DNA of 33,226 bases from Pseudomonadota bacterium. Its GTDB lineage: Bacteria; Myxococcota_A; UBA796; SXON01. How positions within the stretch are numbered: position 1 is the first letter of the stretch; each line of letters opens with the position of its first letter. A program made the translations under genes and the position numbers. Positions 22,826-30,118 of the stretch are shown one piece after another. Below the pieces are notes generated by a model, which was given only the letters and a program-made list of their open reading frames with translations, searched no databases and was not told the DNA's origin. The DNA is taken from contig JAUXQH010000126.1 in NCBI GenBank assembly GCA_030685065.1, positions 1-33,226 on the forward strand. The letters run 5' to 3'.

Positions 22826-23950
22826 TCACAAGTCCCCCGCCGCCTGCCCCGGGCGCTCCTCGAGCGCTCCGAGGAGGTCCTCCGGGTCACAGCCGAGGGT
22901 CCGGCGGGGATCCTCCTCGCAGTCCGTCGCGATGTAGCTCCAGGCGGTGCCGGCATATCCGACCAGATCGATCTCCTCCCAGGTGGCCAGCACCTCGCCG
23001 ATGCGGGCGTCCAGCGCCGCCTTGCAACCCGTGTGATTGAGGCACGCCGCCACCATACGCCCCCGCACCCCGGCGTACAGCGAGCCGCCGCCACGAAACG
23101 CCGTGTCCTGCCCCCAGGGGATGAAGTACCAACGGTCGGACACCGTCGCGTGGTACAGGAGGTAGTTGTTGGTGTTGCGACTGTAGCCGTCCCACGTCGG
23201 GATCACGAGCTCGACCGCCCACATCCCGAGCACCGCGTCACGGTCGAACCGCGTGTTGAGCACGGTCAGGATGTCGTCGCTGTCGAGCGCGCGGACCAGC
23301 TCGCGCAGATCGGCGTAGGGCTCGACCGGCTTCCCTTCCTTCAGCTCGAAGGAGGCGACCCCGCCGCCCGTGAGGTCCGCGTAGGTGTAGTGCGAGTCGT
23401 ACAGGTTGCCCTCGCCGTCCCCGGGGAACCGCCTCCGCAGCCATTGTTCGTCCAGGGTCTCCACCACTCCGTACAATCCGTAGAGCTCCCCGTTGATCCA
23501 CACGCGCGCCCACCCATGGCGCGGCGCCGGCACGCCCGACGCGTCGTACAATCGATAGGCGGCGTGTTCGCGGAGCATGGTGGGGTCGAAGACCATGCTG
23601 TTGAGCGTGAGCCGCCGCACGCCCAATATCGCCTGGTCGGGCACCCACTCCTCCAGATCGATCTTCAGCGACGGTTTTCCGTCCAGGCTCTGGTAGGTGC
23701 TGCTTCCCTTGAGCTTCAGCCCCACGTCCCACGTCGCGCCCTCGTAGGTCAGGAGCGCGTGGACGTCGGGCTCGTCACGCCCGAGCGCATGGATGGCCTC
23801 CTCCGACAGCTCCAGCCGGAAGTCGTGGATCGAGCCCTCCCGATACAGGAAGGCCCCGGGCCCGTCCGCGGGCGGCGACTCCGGCTCCCTCTGGTCCAGG
23901 ATCGAGGCCCACGGCGGGTGGGCCAGGAGGAACGCAAGGGTGGACAGCAT
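22826..23950 (-). CDS. CotH-family secreted protein kinase-like protein
   Basis: Predicted 374 residues from the ATG at 23950, which has GGGAG nine bases upstream. The frame continues to an ATG at 24004, but that extension reads through a tandem repeat. Residues 1-16 form a hydrophobic, weakly charged leader that may be a signal peptide. CotH features: KLKGSSTYQSLDGKPSLKID (about 79-98), LTLNSMVFDPTMLREHAAYRLY, GELYGLYGVVETLDEQWL, then WDGYSRNTNNYLLYH with Asp254 and FIPWGQDTAF with Asp282 as the likely catalytic and metal-binding acids. The usual PWD..D motif is altered to PWGQD. Four Cys near the C-terminus suggest disulfides and export. CotH in Bacillus phosphorylates spore-coat proteins; the target here is unknown. 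Convergent with the 914-residue kinase and downstream of recN on the same strand. Confidence 0.85.
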   Translation of the reverse strand: MLSTLAFLLAHPPWASILDQREPESPPADGPGAFLYREGSIHDFRLELSEEAIHALGRDEPDVHALLTYEGATWDVGLKLKGSSTYQSLDGKPSLKIDLEEWVPDQAILGVRRLTLNSMVFDPTMLREHAAYRLYDASGVPAPRHGWARVWINGELYGLYGVVETLDEQWLRRRFPGDGEGNLYDSHYTYADLTGGGVASFELKEGKPVEPYADLRELVRALDSDDILTVLNTRFDRDAVLGMWAVELVIPTWDGYSRNTNNYLLYHATVSDRWYFIPWGQDTAFRGGGSLYAGVRGRMVAACLNHTGCKAALDARIGEVLATWEEIDLVGYAGTAWSYIATDCEEDPRRTLGCDPEDLLGALEERPGQAAGDL

Positions 23951-23977
23951 TCGAGACAGCTCCCGGTTCAGGGGCAC

Positions 23978-24033
23978 ATCCGTTGGGCACGATCCGTTGG
24001 GCACAATCCGTGGGACACAATCCGAACGGCACC
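23978..24033. repeat. Four tandem 14-bp imperfect repeats
   Basis: Units: ATCCGTTGGGCACG (23978-23991), ATCCGTTGGGCACA (23992-24005), ATCCGTGGGACACA (24006-24019) and a diverged ATCCGAACGGCACC (24020-24033). The array starts 28 bases upstream of the chosen CotH-family start, in its 5' leader. It may be a slippage product or a set of protein-binding sites at one helical-turn-plus spacing. Confidence 0.8.
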
Positions 24034-24080
24034 CACAGGAGCTAGGCCCCCGCCGGGCGCCGGGGTGTCACCCCTTGTCC

Positions 24081-25784
24081 CTACACACCCGTGCCCCCGC
24101 GCGCCGCCCGGATCATCTCGGCGGCGGCGAGGCGAGTCGCCTCACCCACGTGGATGCCCCCGACCATACGGGCGATCTCGTCGTCCCGCTCGGAGGCCGA
24201 GAGCAGGCGCACCGCGCTGCGCGTGCGGTCCTCGTGGACCTCCTTGCGCACCTGGAAGTGGGTGTCCGCGTAGACGGCGATCTGCGCGAGGTGGGTGATG
24301 CAGAGCACCTGGTGGTGTTGGGACACCTCGTGCAGCTTGCGCCCGATGACCTCGGCGACGGCCCCGCCCACCCCCGTGTCGACCTCGTCGAACACGTACA
24401 GGCCCACGGGGCCCTGGGTCGCGAGCACCCGCTTGAGAGCCAGGAGCGCGCGAGAGAGCTCGCCCCCGCTCGCCACCTTGCGCAGCGGCCGCGGGGCCTC
24501 GCCCCGGTTGGTGGCGATGAGGAACTCCACCCGGTCGAACCCCGTCGCCCCGAGGCGCCCGCCGTCCACCAGGACCTCGCCGGGGCGCTCCTCGAGCGCG
24601 ACCGCCACCTCCACCCGCGCCTCGCCCATGCCGAGGGAGGACAGCTCGTCCGTGATGGCGGCGCCGAGCCGCGCGGCTTCGGCGTGCCGGCGGGTAGACA
24701 TCACCCGCGCCAGGGTCGTGACCTCGGCCAGGGCCCCCAGTGCGGCCGCACGCAACGCGCCCGCGCGCTCCTCCGCGCCCCCGAGCGCCGCGAGCTCGTA
24801 CGCCGCGCTCGCGCGGTACACGAGCACATCGGCCAACGTGCCACCAAACTTGCGAGAGAGGCGACGGAGCTGGTGGAGCCGCTCCTCGAGCTCCGCGAGG
24901 CGCTCGGGATCCGCGCGGAGGGTGCGCCCGTACCGGCCGAGCTCCCGCCCCACGTCCTCCACCTCGGCGCGCGCCCCGTCGAGCTGGCGGGCCAGCGGCA
25001 ACAGCGCGGGATCGACCCGAGCGCCGCTCTCGAGATCCGCCACCACGCGCGTGAGCTGCCCGACGATGTCGGCCTCCCCGCTGTACAGCGCCTCCTCCGC
25101 GCGCGTCGTGAGCCCCGCGAGCTGAGCGCCATGGCGCAGGCGCCCGATCTGCTCGCTCAGCGCTTCTTCTTCGCCTTCCTTCGGCGCGAGCTTGTCGATC
25201 TCGGAGAGCTGGAACCGGAGCAGATCCTCCCGGTCCCCGCGCGCACGAGCCGCCGCGTCGGCCTCGTCCGCCACGTTGCGCGCCGCGATCCACGCGCGCC
25301 ACCGCTCCGCGAGGTCCGCGCGCTCCTTCCCGAGCCCGGCGAACCCGTCCAGGAAGCCGAGATGGGTGCCCGCGTCGGCCAGCGTGTGGTGCTGATGTTG
25401 CGACGAGATGTCCACGAGCCCGGCCGCGAGCTCCGCGAGCTGCGCCGCCGTCGCGAGCTTGCCGTTCACGTAGGCGCGCGTGCGCCCCTCCGCCTCGACC
25501 ACGCGGCGGACGACCAGCTCGTCATCCTCGATCCCCATGGCCGCGAGCCGCGCGCGGGCGGCGGCGTCGTCCCGGATGTCGAAGAGGGCCTCGACCTCCG
25601 CGCGCTCGGCCCCCGTGCGCACCATCTCGGGCCGGGCCTTGGCGCCGAGCACGAGCTGCAGCGCGCTCACGAGGATCGACTTGCCGGCCCCCGTTTCGCC
25701 GGTCACGACGTTGAGACCCGAGCCGAAGGCCACCTCGAGCTGATCGATGATCGCGAAGCGGCGGACGCGGAGGAGGGTGAGCAT
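24081..25784 (-). CDS. recN: DNA repair protein RecN
   Basis: Predicted 567 residues, the normal RecN length. SMC-like ATPase: N-terminal LRVRRFAIIDQLEV and Walker A GETGAGKS (29-36), central coiled-coil arms (about 150-380), ABC signature SGGELSRALLALK, Walker B LYVFDEVDTGVGG, and the D/H loop CITHLAQIAVYAD. RecN binds DNA ends and helps recombinational repair of double-strand breaks. It starts at the ATG at 25784. The short upstream leader has no strong ribosome-binding site. It is divergent from the DUF1269 gene, and no LexA-type box was recognised in the gap. Confidence 0.96.
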   Translation of the reverse strand: MLTLLRVRRFAIIDQLEVAFGSGLNVVTGETGAGKSILVSALQLVLGAKARPEMVRTGAERAEVEALFDIRDDAAARARLAAMGIEDDELVVRRVVEAEGRTRAYVNGKLATAAQLAELAAGLVDISSQHQHHTLADAGTHLGFLDGFAGLGKERADLAERWRAWIAARNVADEADAAARARGDREDLLRFQLSEIDKLAPKEGEEEALSEQIGRLRHGAQLAGLTTRAEEALYSGEADIVGQLTRVVADLESGARVDPALLPLARQLDGARAEVEDVGRELGRYGRTLRADPERLAELEERLHQLRRLSRKFGGTLADVLVYRASAAYELAALGGAEERAGALRAAALGALAEVTTLARVMSTRRHAEAARLGAAITDELSSLGMGEARVEVAVALEERPGEVLVDGGRLGATGFDRVEFLIATNRGEAPRPLRKVASGGELSRALLALKRVLATQGPVGLYVFDEVDTGVGGAVAEVIGRKLHEVSQHHQVLCITHLAQIAVYADTHFQVRKEVHEDRTRSAVRLLSASERDDEIARMVGGIHVGEATRLAAAEMIRAARGGTGV

Positions 25785-25903
25785 GGTGGCGGCTCTTAGC
25801 CTGTGATGCCAGTTCGTCGACCGTCAAGGGCGGCCCGGCCCACGAGGGCCCTGCACCTCGCGCGTGCCTACCTGCTGAGGTGAGGCGTGGCACCCTGGGC
25901 CGC

Positions 25904-25937
25904 GCACTCGACTGCCCGCACTCGACCAGAAGGTCGA
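25904..25937. promoter_or_regulatory. Direct repeat and small hairpin upstream of the DUF1269 gene
   Basis: GCACTCGAC occurs twice (25904-25912 and 25918-25926), 14 bases apart. The second copy runs into a 6-bp stem TCGACC-AGAA-GGTCGA (25922-25937). The motif lies 25-58 bases before the start codon of the DUF1269 gene and could be an operator or an mRNA 5' hairpin. Confidence 0.3.
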
Positions 25938-25961
25938 TTCAACCGACTGGAGGACACCGTA

Positions 25962-26459
25962 ATGAGCGACCTCATCGCCGTCAGCTACCCGGACGAGAAC
26001 CGCGCCGAGGAGGTCTTCGAGACCCTCAAGCGCCTTCAGACCGAACGTCTGTTGGAGGTGGACGATCTGCTGTACGTCACGCGATCGAAGGACGGGAAGG
26101 TGCGTCTGCACCAGAACCTGAACACCACCGGCACCGGCGCCGCGAGCGGAGCCATCTGGGGGGGTATCGTAGGGATGCTCTTCCTCGTGCCGCTGGTCGG
26201 CATGGCGGTGGGCGCCGCGAGCGGAGCGATCGCGGGCAAGATGTCCGATTACGGCATCAACGACAAATTCGTCAAGGATCTCGCGGGGCAGATGAAGGAC
26301 GGCAGCTCCGCCGTGTTCCTGCTCGTGCGCAAGGCCACGCCCGACAAGGTGCTGGCCGAGGTCGGAAAGTACGGCGGCACCGTCCTGCGCACCTCCTTGT
26401 CGCACGACGCCGAGACACGACTCCAGGCGGCGCTCTCCGCGGCCAAGGCCCCCGCGTAG
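25962..26459 (+). CDS. DUF1269 family membrane-associated protein
   Basis: Predicted 165 residues from the ATG at 25962, with GGAGG nine bases upstream; an in-frame ATG at 25887 lacks such a site. Residues 1-50 form a ferredoxin-like half (LIAVSYPDENRAEEVFETLK). Residues about 57-93 are a Gly/Ala-rich hydrophobic segment of glycine-zipper type (GAIWGGIVGMLFLVPLVGMA), and the second half closes the fold (SSAVFLLVRKA, VLAEVGKYGGTVLRTSLS). This matches DUF1269, widespread small proteins of unknown function, often stress-induced. A hairpin follows it. Confidence 0.88.
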   Translation: MSDLIAVSYPDENRAEEVFETLKRLQTERLLEVDDLLYVTRSKDGKVRLHQNLNTTGTGAASGAIWGGIVGMLFLVPLVGMAVGAASGAIAGKMSDYGINDKFVKDLAGQMKDGSSAVFLLVRKATPDKVLAEVGKYGGTVLRTSLSHDAETRLQAALSAAKAPA

Positions 26460-26470
26460 GGGTCAAGTCC

Positions 26471-26521
26471 GCCGGCACCCGCAACGGGGGGAGGCCGCAC
26501 GCCTCTCCCCCACCTGCCGGC
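26471..26521. terminator. Strong two-part hairpin between convergent genes
   Basis: Inner stem: 26486-26495 pairs with 26501-26510 over ten base pairs (one G-U) around the loop CGCAC. Outer stem: GCCGGCA (26471-26477) pairs with TGCCGGC (26515-26521). It begins 12 bases after the DUF1269 stop and ends 22 bases before the stop of the convergent gene. A U-run is missing in both directions. Position and strength still support termination for both genes. Confidence 0.7.
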
Positions 26522-26543
26522 CCTTCACATCGGCCAGCTCCAA

Positions 26544-28163
26544 CTACGTGCCCTGGCCCGCGTAGGGCAGGTGATTGCCACAGTAGCCGACGATGAACTT
26601 GCGTTGGGTGTCATCGGGGTCGAAGAACAGCTGGAGGCAGTTCTTTCGGTCGCCGCCTCCCAACGTCAGGTGCCGTTGCATGGTCCGTGCCTGCCCCTGA
26701 AACGTGAAGGTGCGGACCCTTCCGTGCAGGTTCATCGTCGTCTCGCTCTCCTGCGCGGCGTATCGGAAGCCCCGCTGCTCGAACCAGGCCTCCCAGGGGC
26801 CGATGGCAGCGCCTCTCCCCTTGGCCGCGTAGTAGGCCTGCGCCAGGTCGCGAACGGCCTTGAGCGCCTCGTACACCGTCCCCGGCCGGCCGAACTCGGA
26901 GCTCCGAGCGCTGTCCTTCGCCGATCTCCAGACGACGAGGTGGTCGCCGATCGCGCTCTCGGCCTTGAGAAGCGCGTCGAGCACGCTGTCGACGCCGGCG
27001 CTCTCGTCCCCGTCGGGCGGGGGGTCGGCTTCCTCCCCCTGCTGGTTGGAGGCATGCACGGCGCGACGGAGCGCCTTGAACTCGGGCCCCGGCAGCACGT
27101 CGTCGGCGACCGCGGCGACGATGCGGACGAGCCGCGCGTGGCGCACGGACACTCCCGCGGCGAGCAGCGCCGAGACCTGGCGACGGATGTGGGTGTGCAC
27201 CGCATCGACGGCCTCGGGTGGCGCGGCGGGGAGCTCGGCGACCAGGACCTCCAGCTCGTCCAGCTGCTTGCCGGGCTTCGGGAGCTTGACGTCGGGATCG
27301 GCCGGGGTGCCGCCCAGATCCAGGAGGGCGGCGGCGGCGTCGCTCGCCCACGTCCCGTTCTTCGGGGGGTGCTTGCGATCGAGGCCCCAGGCGTGGCCCG
27401 GCCGCTCCTCCCGCGCGTAGGACGACACCGCCGAGAACGCCGCGTCCACCCGGCGATCGGCGAGTCCCAACTCCTGCATGGCGCGGAGCCGCGCGGCCAC
27501 CAGCTCCATCAGGCGCACGGTGGTGTCCTGCGGCAGGCCCTTCCAGCTCTCCCGCGCGTCGATCACCTTCTGCAGGCGAGCAAAGTCCGACTCGAGATCC
27601 TTGCCGGGGCTGAGGTGCTGGACGGCGCCGGCGACCACGCTCGTCCAGTCGGAGCGCGGCTCCGCGGTCTTGAAGGCGCCTCCGCTCCCGAGGTGAGCCT
27701 TGAGCGCGGCCAGCGAAGCCGCGGGGGCGACGGGCCCCTTCGCCGGTCGTGGGAGGGGGGCCTGGTCGGGGGCGGCGAGAGGGGGGGCCGCAACGGCGGC
27801 TGGGGCGGGCTCTGGGACAGGCTCCAGGGCGGGCTCTGGGACAGGCTCTGGGACAGGCTCCGGGGCGGGCTCTGGGACGGGCACGGTGACCGCGGGCTCC
27901 GGGGCCGCCACCGTCGACGCACCGGCGCGGAGCGAGATCTCGCCGCCGAGCTCCTGCCAGGAGAGGAGCAGATCGGCGACCTCGTCCGCGAGCCCGCGCC
28001 TCAGCTCCACCACGCGCTCCCTCAGCCCGGGCGGGAGCGGGATGGTCAGCCAGCGGCCATGGCGCGCCAGCTCCGCCAACAATCCGTCGAGGCGGCCCGC
28101 CTGGCGGCCTCGCTCCGCTTCGAGCGCGAGCTGAAGCTCAGCTTCGGTAGCGTCCTTCACCAT
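26544..28163 (-). CDS. Unknown 539-residue protein with proline-rich linker
   Basis: I start at the ATG at 28163 (MVKDATEAE). The open frame runs back to 28778 but overlaps the next gene without a plausible N-terminus. Residues 1-82 are helical, charged and amphipathic. Residues about 86-150 are a PEP/VPEPA-type repeat linker. Residues about 150-470 are mostly helical. The last about 60 residues look like a separate compact domain, with the stretch RKNCLQLFFDPDD, then FIVGYCGNHLPYAGQGT at the very end. There are no membrane segments or signal peptide. I recall GxCGxHLP-like endings in other unannotated bacterial proteins but cannot name the family. A 128-base gap separates it from the DUF4287/DUF5655 gene on the same strand. 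Function not assigned. Confidence 0.75.
   Translation of the reverse strand: MVKDATEAELQLALEAERGRQAGRLDGLLAELARHGRWLTIPLPPGLRERVVELRRGLADEVADLLLSWQELGGEISLRAGASTVAAPEPAVTVPVPEPAPEPVPEPVPEPALEPVPEPAPAAVAAPPLAAPDQAPLPRPAKGPVAPAASLAALKAHLGSGGAFKTAEPRSDWTSVVAGAVQHLSPGKDLESDFARLQKVIDARESWKGLPQDTTVRLMELVAARLRAMQELGLADRRVDAAFSAVSSYAREERPGHAWGLDRKHPPKNGTWASDAAAALLDLGGTPADPDVKLPKPGKQLDELEVLVAELPAAPPEAVDAVHTHIRRQVSALLAAGVSVRHARLVRIVAAVADDVLPGPEFKALRRAVHASNQQGEEADPPPDGDESAGVDSVLDALLKAESAIGDHLVVWRSAKDSARSSEFGRPGTVYEALKAVRDLAQAYYAAKGRGAAIGPWEAWFEQRGFRYAAQESETTMNLHGRVRTFTFQGQARTMQRHLTLGGGDRKNCLQLFFDPDDTQRKFIVGYCGNHLPYAGQGT
27803..27885. repeat. Degenerate short repeats coding a PEP linker
   Basis: Units close to GGCTCTGGGACAGGCTCC and GGCGGGCTCTGGGACAGG recur several times with 12/18/24-base steps. 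On the minus strand they encode alternating PEPA, PEPV and VPEP units inside the 539-residue protein. This is a typical slippage-prone linker that may vary in length between strains. Confidence 0.75.
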
Positions 28164-28291
28164 GCTGCCTGGCCCGGGCGGATTTTCATCGGAAGTCGAT
28201 AACGCGACGACATCCAGGATGCCGGCTGTAAACGCCCATGAATCGAACAACCAGGCCGCGAGATTCAGCCGTCGGCCGAGCGGGGTGGCGG

Positions 28292-28852
28292 CTACGCGCC
28301 CGCGTAGGCCTCCGCGAGCCAGCCGAGCACTTCCGCATCCAATTGGTCGAGCGACGAGATGCGCACGACGTGGGTACACATGCGGCCGGGCGGCTCCTCC
28401 TTCAGGCGCTCGGTGGCGGCGTGGCCGCGGAAGTTGAACCCGAGATCGATGCGGCTCGAAGTAGCCGGCGAGATCAGGGCGAATTGCTTCTTCCGCCGCA
28501 GGCTCACCGAGGCCTTCTTGGGGCTCACCTCCACGTCGTCCCCCAGCTGGACGGCCTCCGCGAGGACGCGCTCGTAGATCGGGCGGAGCGCGGCCTTCGC
28601 CCCGGTGTACTGGGCGTCGATCATCTCGGTCTCGGTCTTGGGGGCGAGCGCGCGGCCCGCGAGGTGGGTGAGCATGCCCGCGTTGCCGTGCCCGAAGCCG
28701 TGCTCCTCGCGCAGCCACGCGGCGATCTGGCCGTGCTTCTGACCGGCGCCCATGCGCTCGCCGATGCGGGCGTACCACTCCTCGATCGAGACCCCCGTGG
28801 TCTTGGCGATGTTGGTCATCTGGGTGGCGATGGCGTCGTCGATCGTGCTCAT
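28292..28852 (-). CDS. DUF4287 / DUF5655 domain protein
   Basis: Predicted 186 residues from the ATG at 28852, with GGAG ten bases before it. Residues 1-70 match DUF4287 (TNIAKTTGVSIEEWYARI, then KHGQIAAWLREEHGFGHGNA). Residues about 80-186 match DUF5655 (AALRPIYERVLAEA, DVEVSPKKASVSLRRKKQFALI, RIDLGFNFRG), a fold expected to bind nucleic acid or act as a small accessory domain. The two domains are often found together in one soluble protein; the function is unknown. It is divergent from the lipase-like gene (96-base gap). Confidence 0.88.
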   Translation of the reverse strand: MSTIDDAIATQMTNIAKTTGVSIEEWYARIGERMGAGQKHGQIAAWLREEHGFGHGNAGMLTHLAGRALAPKTETEMIDAQYTGAKAALRPIYERVLAEAVQLGDDVEVSPKKASVSLRRKKQFALISPATSSRIDLGFNFRGHAATERLKEEPPGRMCTHVVRISSLDQLDAEVLGWLAEAYAGA

Positions 28853-28948
28853 GGGAGGCTCCGAAATACAGGTGGGACCGCGGAGATACCGCGCCCGCGG
28901 CCGCGCTTCAAGGGCTGGGCTGCACTGCGGCGCGCCTATCTCTACCGC

Positions 28949-30085
28949 ATGGCGATCTCGCGTCTCTACCTCTCGCCCGGGCTCTTCGGTTTCGAGCGCA
29001 TCGGCAGCTACGTGTACTTCCACCACCTCGAGCAGGGGCTCCTGCGCCGCTTCGCGGACGCCGGCCGGGAGACGCGCGCACACCGCGTCAACGCCTCCCC
29101 CACCGCCTCGATCCGGCGCCGGGCGGAGACCCTCTTCACCGCGATCGCAACGACGTGGAGGCCCGGAGATTCCCTCCACCTCGTCGGCCACTCCACCGGC
29201 GGGCTGGACGCGCGCCTCCTCGCGGCGCCCGCCGCGCGCGTGGGCAAACCGGGCTCCCTCGCCGCGATCAAGGCCGATCTCCGCTCGATCACCTGCATGA
29301 ACACCCCCCACCGCGGCACGCCCCTGGCCGCCTTCTTCGCGACCCTCTCCGGGCAGCGCCTGCTCTACTTCCTCTCCGCGGCGACCGTCCCCGTCCTCCA
29401 CCTCGGCTCCCCGCCCATCGCGCTCACCTCCGCCCTCCTCGCTGCCCTGCCGCGCCCCGATCGCGCCCTCGGCATGCGCGTCGCCCTCCTCGATCGCGCG
29501 AGCGAAGCGCTCATCGGCGCCCTCGACGACCTCTCCAGCCACGACCTCCGCATCTGGCTCGACGACCTCCAGCACGACCAGGCGGGCATTCTCCAGCTCG
29601 CCCCCGAGGCCATGGACGTGTACGCCGCCCTGGCAGCAGACGATCCCGCCGTGGTCTACCAATGCTCGGCCTCGTGGGTGCCCGCGCCCGGGATGAAAAG
29701 CTGGGCGCGGGCGGCGGCGTCGCCGTGGACCAGCGCGTCCGCGACGCTCTTCGCCACGCTGCACCGGCTCACCGCGGCGCAGCACCCGCTCTACACCTGC
29801 GAACCCGAAGGCGTCGCGTGGAGGCAGGCCGTGCTCCAGCAGGTCGGAGAGGTGCCCCCCTCGGGCGCGAACGACGGCATCGTGCCGTTCCGCTCGCAGC
29901 TCCACGGCGCGCTCGTGTGGGCCGGGCACGGCGATCATCTCGACGTGGTCGGCCACTTCGCGGGTTCAGGCCCCGCGGAAAACGAGCACCACGACTGGCT
30001 CACCTCGGGCGCGCGGTTCGATCGGCGGCGGTTCGACAGCCTCCTCGATGCGGTGGCGGCTGGGATGCTGGGGGCGGAGGGGTAG
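28949..30085 (+). CDS. Lipase-like alpha/beta hydrolase
   Basis: Predicted 378 residues from the ATG at 28949; the open frame upstream crosses the divergent gene. The nucleophile elbow is GHSTGG with Ser82, preceded by DSLHLV. A likely acid is the Asp in NDGIVPF (about residue 308-310) and the likely His is in the stretch HGDHLDVVGHF (about 327-337), giving a triad in the usual order. YLSPGLFGFE at the N-terminus is the oxyanion strand of triacylglycerol-lipase-type enzymes. No signal peptide is visible, so it may be cytoplasmic or unusually exported. The substrate, presumably an acyl ester, cannot be specified. Its last codons lie in a 66-bp segment repeated downstream of the next gene. Confidence 0.83.
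   Translation: MAISRLYLSPGLFGFERIGSYVYFHHLEQGLLRRFADAGRETRAHRVNASPTASIRRRAETLFTAIATTWRPGDSLHLVGHSTGGLDARLLAAPAARVGKPGSLAAIKADLRSITCMNTPHRGTPLAAFFATLSGQRLLYFLSAATVPVLHLGSPPIALTSALLAALPRPDRALGMRVALLDRASEALIGALDDLSSHDLRIWLDDLQHDQAGILQLAPEAMDVYAALAADDPAVVYQCSASWVPAPGMKSWARAAASPWTSASATLFATLHRLTAAQHPLYTCEPEGVAWRQAVLQQVGEVPPSGANDGIVPFRSQLHGALVWAGHGDHLDVVGHFAGSGPAENEHHDWLTSGARFDRRRFDSLLDAVAAGMLGAEG
30006..30071. repeat. 66-bp direct repeat, copy A (3' end of the lipase gene)
   Basis: Copy A covers the codons RFDRRRFDSLLDAVAAGML of the lipase-like protein. Copy B (32534-32598) matches it with two substitutions and one missing base. The two copies are in the same orientation and lie on each side of the helicase gene, 33 bases or more from its ends. 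Confidence 0.85.
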
Positions 30086-30118
30086 CGTCGGTGCGCTGGC
30101 GGGCTATCGTCCGCGCGC

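Noticed and set aside
27780..27900. Possible CRISPR or satellite array in the repeated stretch
   Set aside because: Units are short, degenerate and without spacers, and they code in frame for a PEP linker.
28164..28778. N-terminal extension of the 539-residue protein, and of the lipase (28238-28948) and DUF4287 (28853-29956) frames
   Set aside because: Each extension overlaps a recognised gene on the other strand and is Arg/Pro/Gly-rich shadow sequence; better starts lie at 28163, 28949 and 28852.
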